Below are positions 1-6,178 of a DNA stretch of 9,024 nucleotides, in pieces (positions within the stretch are counted from its first letter, which is position 1; each line of letters begins with the position of its first letter). The position numbers were made by a program, and so were the translations under genes. Location of the stretch: the NCBI GenBank assembly GCA_030430995.1, contig JAUIKA010000038.1:1-9024 (forward strand). Reading direction: 5' to 3'. The notes beneath the pieces were generated by a model. That model had not been told where the DNA came from. It worked only from the letters and a program-made list of their open reading frames with translations, and did no database searches. Source of the DNA: Alphaproteobacteria bacterium. Lineage in GTDB: Bacteria > Pseudomonadota > Alphaproteobacteria > Rickettsiales > Rickettsiaceae.

Positions 1-1
1 A

Positions 2-2674
2 CAGCTAAAAAAAACAGAGTTTAATATTCTATCGAATATCAATTTCATCATTAATAAAATTATTAATGACATTGCAATATCGGATTCAGAATATTTAAAA
101 TATTTTGCTGCAAATTGGCAAGATATGAAATTACATGAGCTTATAAAAGAAATAATTACATATAGTAAAGAGCTTGATGCATTAATAGAAAAATTTATAT
201 CAGCAGAAAACTATAAAAAATATTTATCTGTTTTTTTAAGCTATAATGAAAATTGGCAAAGTGAGTTTTGGAGATCTATTTCTATAGATTCTCTAAAAAC
301 CATAGAAAAACGTAACTCTGCAAAACATATATATAAAACTATTGTCTCTAAAGATTTTAATGGAATTGTTGAAATATTACTTACCCAAAAAATGACAAAG
401 AGAAAAAATATCATTTCAAAATCAGAAGCTCAGTTATATCCAGATTTATATTTAGAATTGAATAATTTACAAAGCAAGGTTCTATCCGCATGCATAGAAC
501 AAATAAAAGAAAAAGTTATACAGGGCTCAGAAGCGCTTTTTTCTTTGTCTAAAGAAATAATTAGTAAATTTGAATATTATAAAAAAGGAGACCTGGATTT
601 TGCAGATTTACTTGCGCAAGCTACCAAACTTCTTACAACAAGCCATATGAAAGAATGGGTATTATATAAATTAGACGGAGGTATAGACCATTTGTTACTA
701 GATGAAGCGCAGGATACCAACTCACAGCAATGGGAAATAATTAATGCTATAGTGGAAGACACATATGCAAGCAAGCAGAGCAATAAAACAATATTTGTTG
801 TAGGAGATGATAAGCAATCTATATATAAATTTCAGGGAGCAGACCTTAATGGGTATTATAAGATGCAGAAATTTTTATCTTCTGTATTTAGTAATATTAA
901 CTCTGAATTCAAAATTCTTAATTTAAATATATCTTATAGATCTGCCTATAATATAGTATCATTCATCAATGATTTATTTAGTAAGATATTCACTCAGCAT
1001 AGTTTTGCGCAACAATTCCAAACACTTCAAGCTAATAGAAAAAACCACTCTGGATATGTAGAGTTTATACCCATAGATTTTGAGCCTAGTAATAAAGAAA
1101 AAGACTTTTGGCCACAACCTATAGAGAATCAAGAAAAAAAATTGAATGTTTTATCTGTATCAATAGCAAAAAAAATAAAAGAAATATTAGATAGCAAAAT
1201 AGTTCTGGAGTCTACCCAGGCAATAGTTAAACCTTCTGATATATTAATATTAGTACAGAAAAGAGGAGAAATATCATCAGATATAGAAACGGCTTTATCA
1301 AATATAGATATAGCTATAAAAGGAAGCGAAAAAGCATCTGCAAAAGAAATACTACCTATAGCTGATTTAATATCTTTAGGAAAATTTATCATTAACCCTG
1401 AGGATGACCTTAATTTAGCAGAGCTACTTAAATCCCCCTTAATCAATATAACAGAATCTCAACTATATAATATATGCAAAAAAAGAGAATCTAGCATATG
1501 GCAATATCTTAAAAATGCTGATATATACCAAGAAATATATAATCACTTACTAGGCATACAGGAGCTATATTCTTATGCTAATTTAGTGGATTTTTATCAA
1601 ACAATATTAGATATATACGGTATGCGCTCTTATCTTGGCCCTGCTGCTGAAAAATTTACTGAGCTTGTATTAGAATTCTCTAAAAATAATATTCCCAATA
1701 TGCAAAATTTTATTGATTGGATGTTAGTAGACTCTGATGAAGTAAATATTAAAAGTTATACAGAAGAATCAGTAACATGGATGACTATACATGCAAGTAA
1801 AGGGCTGCAAGCACCAATAGTTATAATTGCTGACACAGAGCTGTATAATAAATCTTTAGGCAATATATTTTGGCTATCTTCTATAGCTTTATTATCTTGT
1901 AAAGATATAAATCTAATAGAGAAAAAAAATAATCAAAATAACCTTAATGCATATTCAGAATATATGGAATATATAAGGCTACTATATGTAGCTTTAACAA
2001 GAGCTCAAGATTATTTATTAATATTTGGTGACAGAAAAAGTAGAACAGATTCTTGGTGTAGTATAATTACAGAATTTTTATCTAATAATAATATAGAAAA
2101 ATATCAGAAAAACTTCCAAACATCTAACGCCTTACCAAATTATCAAACCATATTAGAAATTCCTCAACATAAAGCTTATTGCAAAACCTTGCCATCAGAA
2201 AAATTGATATATAATCCAACTGAAAATCAGCATGGGATAAAATATGGTGTAAGCATGCATGCAGCATTGGAGCATATAGTGTCCTCAGGTAATATATCTC
2301 AGTATTCTCCTAAAGATATAGAGCTATTGCTACCAGATGTAAAAAACAAAACCTCTGCTGCAAAAAGAATTTTTGATATATTACAGCTAGAAAAATTCAA
2401 AGAATGGAGATCTGGCAAATACAATCTCATTACTGAAATGAATATATCTATAAGCAATAATTTAGCTGGAAGAATAGATTTAATAGCTATATCTGAATCT
2501 CATATTGATATAATAGACTATAAAACAGATGCTAAGCCTGATTCTAAAGCCTATTTGCAACAACTATCAGAATATGCTCAGGCTATAAGAAATATATATC
2601 CTGAATCTGTGAAAATTAGATTATATTTGATATGGATATCTACAAGTAAAATAGAGGAGGTGGTTCTAATCTAA
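2..2674 (+). CDS. addA: Double-strand break repair helicase-nuclease AddA, 5'-truncated by window edge
   Basis: AddA is the UvrD/RecB-type helicase with a C-terminal nuclease. With AddB it unwinds and resects double-strand breaks in the cytoplasm for RecA-dependent repair. The first ATG is at 125, but the frame is open back to position 2 (41 more codons), so this is the 3' part of a longer gene: 890 codons are visible and the Walker A region is missing. Counting the ATG at 125 as residue 1, I see helicase motif II DEAQD (193-197), motif III GDDKQSIYKFQGAD (from 227), motif IV SYRS (R272), motif V MTIHASKGL (553-561) and motif VI ALTRAQ (R626). The nuclease domain has H712, D785 (GRID) and D798/K800 (DYK). 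The spacing of the last three matches the RecB nuclease, so both activities look intact. Around 156-164, DLDFADLLA is the usual motif before motif II. AddB is not visible; it could lie upstream. PcrA/UvrD is ruled out by the nuclease domain. Confidence 0.93.
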   Translation, partial: QLKKTEFNILSNINFIINKIINDIAISDSEYLKYFAANWQDMKLHELIKEIITYSKELDALIEKFISAENYKKYLSVFLSYNENWQSEFWRSISIDSLKTIEKRNSAKHIYKTIVSKDFNGIVEILLTQKMTKRKNIISKSEAQLYPDLYLELNNLQSKVLSACIEQIKEKVIQGSEALFSLSKEIISKFEYYKKGDLDFADLLAQATKLLTTSHMKEWVLYKLDGGIDHLLLDEAQDTNSQQWEIINAIVEDTYASKQSNKTIFVVGDDKQSIYKFQGADLNGYYKMQKFLSSVFSNINSEFKILNLNISYRSAYNIVSFINDLFSKIFTQHSFAQQFQTLQANRKNHSGYVEFIPIDFEPSNKEKDFWPQPIENQEKKLNVLSVSIAKKIKEILDSKIVLESTQAIVKPSDILILVQKRGEISSDIETALSNIDIAIKGSEKASAKEILPIADLISLGKFIINPEDDLNLAELLKSPLINITESQLYNICKKRESSIWQYLKNADIYQEIYNHLLGIQELYSYANLVDFYQTILDIYGMRSYLGPAAEKFTELVLEFSKNNIPNMQNFIDWMLVDSDEVNIKSYTEESVTWMTIHASKGLQAPIVIIADTELYNKSLGNIFWLSSIALLSCKDINLIEKKNNQNNLNAYSEYMEYIRLLYVALTRAQDYLLIFGDRKSRTDSWCSIITEFLSNNNIEKYQKNFQTSNALPNYQTILEIPQHKAYCKTLPSEKLIYNPTENQHGIKYGVSMHAALEHIVSSGNISQYSPKDIELLLPDVKNKTSAAKRIFDILQLEKFKEWRSGKYNLITEMNISISNNLAGRIDLIAISESHIDIIDYKTDAKPDSKAYLQQLSEYAQAIRNIYPESVKIRLYLIWISTSKIEEVVLI

Positions 2675-2678
2675 TAGC

Positions 2679-2706
2679 TTGCATAGAACCGCTTAGCTCT
2701 ATGCAA
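2679..2706. terminator. Stem-loop between convergent addA and ntrX, probable bidirectional terminator
   Basis: TTGCATAGA (2679-2687) and TCTATGCAA (2698-2706) form a perfect 9-bp stem with a 10-base loop. It starts five bases after the addA stop and ends eight bases before the ntrX stop codon on the other strand. The position is what a shared terminator for two converging genes would have. Neither strand has a clear U-tract after the stem, so it is not a textbook intrinsic terminator, and transcript-end protection is an alternative role. Confidence 0.55.
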
Positions 2707-2714
2707 ATTGTCTA

Positions 2715-4121
2715 TTAATGGAACATATATGATTCTTGAGATTTAGGCTCTTGTCCTTTCTTTATATTTAAAGATTTTAATTTTCTATGCAGGGCAGAGC
2801 GCTCCATGCCTATTGCTATAGAAGCTTTGGAGATATTATATCTATATTTCACCATTTGCATAGATAAATAATGCTTTTCAAACATTTCTCTAGCATCCCT
2901 AAGCGGCATATTCATAACATTAACAGCTACATCTGTAACTTTAATATTACTAGAAGAATTAGTAATATCCTTTGGCAACATTTCATATGTAATTACACTC
3001 GTGTCTATAGGTGTTGTAGTTAATATCCACTCTATTATATTTTTTAGCTGCTTTACATTTGAAGGCCAAGAATAATTTAACAAAGCATTCATAGCATCAT
3101 CTGAAAAGATTTTATTTCCAAGCCTCAAACTTTTAACTAAATGATTTACAAAGTGATTTATTAAAAATGGTATATCTTCTTTTCTATCAGATAAAGATGG
3201 AACTTTGATTATATTAACGCATAGCCTATAGTAAAGGTCTTCTAAGAAAACTCCTTTTTGAGATAATTCTTTAAGATCTTTAGTTGTACTTGCTATAAAT
3301 CTTATATCTACATAGTTTTTATTATTACATAGGAAATTTAGCAATTTTGCCTGCGTCTCTAAATCTAAATTAGATATTTCTTCTATATACAGAGTGCCAC
3401 CATGGGATGATTCAATTACGGACATAGATTTATTGAATAAATCATTTTTCATAATTTCTGAATTACCAAATAACTTTTGCTTAATGGCATCTTTTTCTAT
3501 ATTTAAGGTCCCGAATACTACAAGAGGTTTACTTGCTCTATTAGATTTTTCATGTATTAAGCGTGCTACCATTTCTTTACCAGAGCCTCTCGGCCCTTCT
3601 AATACCACTCTACTCATATTTGAGGATGCTTTTTCTATTTCGCTTCTTAGCTTATTTACAGCGACAGAATTACCTAACAACCCTGAGTTTTTTATTACTT
3701 TACTTTTTAGGTTCTGATTTTCAGCTGCAAGCCTTATTTTTTCATGAGCTCTTTTAACTGTTATAGCTAGTTTTTCTTGAGTAAAAGGTTTTTCTATATA
3801 ATCATAAGCCCCCATTTTGATAGCTGTTGTAGCAGTTTCTATATTACCATGCCCACTAATAACTATTACAGGAATGTTACTATATCTGGATTTAATCGCT
3901 TCTAATATACCAAGCCCATCTAATTCACTTCCCTGTAGCCATATATCTAATACAATTATATTTGGTACAAATTCTTTTATATGAGCAAAAGTTTCAACAC
4001 TATCTTTTGCTACCCTAGTAAAAAACCCTTGTTCATTTAATATATCAGACATCAATATTCTAATATCCAACTCATCATCCACTATTAATATATCAGGAAG
4101 TTTTTCAAAATTTTGTAACAT
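2715..4121 (-). CDS. ntrX: NtrX-like response regulator (receiver, degenerate AAA+ domain, Fis-type HTH)
   Basis: This is a cytoplasmic DNA-binding response regulator, 468 aa, close to the length I recall for Rickettsia NtrX-like proteins. The receiver spans about 10-125, with acidic pocket D15/D16, phospho-acceptor D59 in the NtrX-typical DIWLQGSELDGL stretch, S89 and K111. An AAA+ domain follows (about 147-385): Walker A GPRGSGKE (176-183), a Walker B-like GGTLYIEEI (241-249) with E where the family usually has D, the EDLYYRL stretch (294-300) and WPSNVKQLKNII near the end. The GAFTGA loop that contacts sigma-54 is absent: after KLFG (216-219) the sequence is unrelated. A Fis-type helix-turn-helix with ASIAIGMERSALHRKL lies near the C terminus, followed by a short polar tail. 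The start is supported by an AGAGGT ribosome site. Its partner kinase NtrY is encoded 128 bases upstream. I infer regulation of ordinary sigma-70 promoters, not sigma-54 activation. Confidence 0.92.
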   Translation of the reverse strand: MLQNFEKLPDILIVDDELDIRILMSDILNEQGFFTRVAKDSVETFAHIKEFVPNIIVLDIWLQGSELDGLGILEAIKSRYSNIPVIVISGHGNIETATTAIKMGAYDYIEKPFTQEKLAITVKRAHEKIRLAAENQNLKSKVIKNSGLLGNSVAVNKLRSEIEKASSNMSRVVLEGPRGSGKEMVARLIHEKSNRASKPLVVFGTLNIEKDAIKQKLFGNSEIMKNDLFNKSMSVIESSHGGTLYIEEISNLDLETQAKLLNFLCNNKNYVDIRFIASTTKDLKELSQKGVFLEDLYYRLCVNIIKVPSLSDRKEDIPFLINHFVNHLVKSLRLGNKIFSDDAMNALLNYSWPSNVKQLKNIIEWILTTTPIDTSVITYEMLPKDITNSSSNIKVTDVAVNVMNMPLRDAREMFEKHYLSMQMVKYRYNISKASIAIGMERSALHRKLKSLNIKKGQEPKSQESYMFH

Positions 4122-4125
4122 AATG

Positions 4126-4131
4126 ACCTCT
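4126..4131 (-). promoter_or_regulatory. Shine-Dalgarno site of ntrX
   Basis: Read on the minus strand the bases are AGAGGT, four bases before the ATG at 4121-4119. It is the clearest ribosome site among the starts in this window and fixes the ntrX start. Confidence 0.65.
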
Positions 4132-4156
4132 AATTTTTAAAATTTTTTTTGTTCTT

Positions 4157-4185
4157 ATTTCAATTACATTAACATGTTAGTACAA
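4157..4185 (-). promoter_or_regulatory. Weak candidate promoter for ntrX with a palindrome in its spacer
   Basis: On the minus strand TTGTAC (4185-4180) and TGAAAT (4162-4157) are exactly 17 bases apart. They match 3/6 of the -35 and 4/6 of the -10 consensus. The 10-bp perfect palindrome TAACATGTTA (4179-4170) fills the part of the spacer next to the -35 element, a common place for an operator. In such AT-rich sequence a match this weak can arise by chance, and ntrX may be transcribed mainly by read-through from ntrY. The rest of the 128-base gap (4122-4249) holds only A/T tracts. Confidence 0.28.
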
Positions 4186-4249
4186 CTTTAGGTGTAATGC
4201 AAACACAAAAAGATAAATTTTTTAACATTTATAAAACTCCAATAAAACA

Positions 4250-6019
4250 CTAGCTTTTATTATACTCAAAAGTAATTTCCACGCAAGCTCCTTTTTCTTT
4301 TGTGAGGTTATATACCTTAATATGCCCATGATGCTCTTCTATAATTTTCTTTACTATTGCAAGCCCAAGCCCCATACCATATTTTCTGGTTGTGATATAT
4401 GGCTGTGTTAACTTATTTAAAATGTTTTCTTGTATTCCTGCACCATTATCCATTATCATAATTTTTACATCCCTAGGTTGTATATTTATAGTTGTTATTA
4501 TTTTAGGAGACAACGTGTCTACATCTATTGCTTCTTCGCTGTTCTTTATAAGATTGTTGATTACTTGATGTATTTGCTTAGGGTCACAAGAGAAATAAAA
4601 CGTATCTTTATTAGAAAAAATCTCATATTTTACCTTTGGGTTTAAAAAGCTTTTACTATGTATAATTTCTTTTAGTAGAGATATTATATCTATAGAAACA
4701 AAGTTAGGATTAGGTAGTTTAGCAAATTTGCTAAACTCATTTACTATGGAACTAATATCTGCTGAGTTCCGCAGTATATTATTTATGTAGCTTGCAAATT
4801 TTTCTTTATCTTGCACTTCATCTTTAAATTTTTTTAATAATAATTCAGATGAAAGCTGTATAGGCGTTAAAGGGTTTTTAATTTCATGCGCTACCCTCCT
4901 AGCGATATCTGACCAAAGCATAGCCTTCTGAGCAACTGTTAACTCTGTACTTTGCATACGCAGCTTCCTTACCATTTTATTAAAATTAAACCCTAGAATA
5001 TATAGCTCATCAGCTTCATCTTGCGGTATATCTATATATGTATTGAAATCTCCTTCTGATACTTTAAAAGTACCTTGAAGCAACTTGTTTAATTTAAGCG
5101 CTATGGTTCTAGAAAACATATCCCCCAGGCTAATATTTACAATAATTAGGGTCAATGCTATTAATATGAATAATAAAGAAAATTTAAAATGCAAGTTATT
5201 TATATTATTCCTTAGCTTATCATATATATAATTAGCACTTGAAGTATTAGATAAATACTCTACTATTGTTTTATCCAATACTTTCCCTATAAGCAAATAT
5301 TCATTAGGCTTATTTAAAAGCTTCATTAGTATCTTTATACTGCTTTTATCTTTTTTTACTACAAAACCTTTTAAATCTGCTATTTCTACATCACCGCTAG
5401 ATATAGTAGAAAAAACAATAGAAAAACTAAGGCCACTCTGAGCCACCACCTCCTTTGTTGCAATATTAAACACCATAGCTTCTGTAAGATGCCTAGAGCT
5501 AATTATATCATCTAATATTATTTGCATCTCTGACTGAGTATTTATATTATTAATCTGTTCAGAGACATAAAATGCTGATTCTTTTAAATTTGATATATTT
5601 TCCTCTATATATACACTAGCTATATTAAAAGCTTGGTCAAATGCCCTTGTTACCCTTCTATCAAACCATGTATCTAGCCCTTTATAGAAAAAATATATAA
5701 AAAATACAGTGGAGATAATAAGCGGCAAGGCAGAAAGACAAGAAAAAAATAGAATAATATTTCTCTGTAGTTTATATCCTGTCTTTTTATTTCTTTTTAG
5801 CCTTGCAAATGTTTTATATATCAGTGGTATAGTCAAAGCGCTCACAAAAACACCATCTAAAAGCGCTATACCTATTATAGCACTAGGGTCAGGCATTTTA
5901 TCACTAGTAATATAGAAAGCCAAAACACATGTAGTAACCAATGTACATAGGGTTAAAAACCACATTGGCTTTATGTAAAGATAATCTTTAATTTTTTGCA
6001 TTTTCATATAATACCACAT
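4250..6019 (-). CDS. ntrY: NtrY-like membrane sensor histidine kinase, short form without PAS domain
   Basis: This kinase autophosphorylates on histidine and passes phosphate to NtrX. It has 589 residues, short for NtrY (many alphaproteobacterial forms exceed 700). The N terminus has three membrane segments (about 19-37, 47-68, 88-112). The stretch GLDTWFDRRVTRAF (from 114) is typical of the family. A sensor region runs to a fourth membrane segment at about 275-298, then a HAMP-like linker to about 345. The kinase core follows: ARRVAHEIKNPLTPIQLS with H378 as the phosphorylation site, an N-box (INNLIKNSEEAI, about 490), DNGAGI (from D524) and GMGLGLAIVKKI (about 547-558). HAMP runs almost directly into the histidine region, so the cytoplasmic PAS domain of larger NtrY proteins is missing. 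The ATG at 6019 was used; no good ribosome site is seen, and ATGs four or six codons later are also possible. A consensus extended -10 lies just upstream. Confidence 0.92.
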   Translation of the reverse strand: MWYYMKMQKIKDYLYIKPMWFLTLCTLVTTCVLAFYITSDKMPDPSAIIGIALLDGVFVSALTIPLIYKTFARLKRNKKTGYKLQRNIILFFSCLSALPLIISTVFFIYFFYKGLDTWFDRRVTRAFDQAFNIASVYIEENISNLKESAFYVSEQINNINTQSEMQIILDDIISSRHLTEAMVFNIATKEVVAQSGLSFSIVFSTISSGDVEIADLKGFVVKKDKSSIKILMKLLNKPNEYLLIGKVLDKTIVEYLSNTSSANYIYDKLRNNINNLHFKFSLLFILIALTLIIVNISLGDMFSRTIALKLNKLLQGTFKVSEGDFNTYIDIPQDEADELYILGFNFNKMVRKLRMQSTELTVAQKAMLWSDIARRVAHEIKNPLTPIQLSSELLLKKFKDEVQDKEKFASYINNILRNSADISSIVNEFSKFAKLPNPNFVSIDIISLLKEIIHSKSFLNPKVKYEIFSNKDTFYFSCDPKQIHQVINNLIKNSEEAIDVDTLSPKIITTINIQPRDVKIMIMDNGAGIQENILNKLTQPYITTRKYGMGLGLAIVKKIIEEHHGHIKVYNLTKEKGACVEITFEYNKS

Positions 6020-6038
6020 CTATCATATTTCTGTGGAC

Positions 6039-6047
6039 ATTATACCA
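6039..6047 (-). promoter_or_regulatory. Extended -10 promoter of ntrY (probably ntrYX)
   Basis: The minus strand reads TGGTATAAT, a perfect TGn plus TATAAT extended -10 element. No good -35 is present at 16-18 bases, which is tolerated when TGn is present. Transcription would start near 6031-6033, giving only about a dozen bases of leader before the ATG at 6019. That short leader leaves little room for a ribosome site and fits either weak leader-dependent initiation or a start at the ATG four codons downstream. Confidence 0.6.
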
Positions 6048-6143
6048 TAAAGCTATATATTAAATTTTAACTTATCATAACTTTTGATTATTATAATTAT
6101 TATCTGTGATTTTTATATAATAGAATATTTATTTTTATATGAG

Positions 6144-6168
6144 CAAAGCCTTATGCAATAAGGCTTTG
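6144..6168 (-). terminator. Stem-loop after the Sca4-like gene, probable terminator
   Basis: CAAAGCCTTAT (6144-6154) and ATAAGGCTTTG (6158-6168) form a perfect 11-bp stem with a 3-base loop. It begins ten bases after the stop codon of the Sca4-like gene. The minus-strand sequence after it is A/T-rich but has no run of T, so intrinsic termination would be imperfect. It separates the Sca4-like transcript from the ntrY promoter about 100 bases further on. Confidence 0.6.
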
Positions 6169-6178
6169 AGCGCTATAA

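Noticed and set aside
125..127. ATG at 125 as the true start of addA
   Set aside because: The frame is open to the window edge, the helicase Walker A motif is missing, and AddA proteins are longer; this is an internal methionine.
3394..3757. Open frames on the plus strand inside ntrX
   Set aside because: They lie antisense to well-conserved response-regulator coding sequence and their translations show no recognisable motif.
4122..4249. Sigma-54 promoter or NtrX-type CAA-TTG site between ntrY and ntrX
   Set aside because: No GG-N10-GC element and no CAA with a TTG at suitable spacing were found.
4241..4261. AATAAAA / TTTTATT inverted repeat over the ntrY stop codon
   Set aside because: A 7-bp stem of A-U pairs only is expected by chance in such sequence and would be too weak for a terminator.
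6079..6120. A/T-only stretch upstream of ntrY as a possible regulatory palindrome or origin-like element
   Set aside because: It is low-complexity with only short trivial symmetries; no defined site could be distinguished from base composition.
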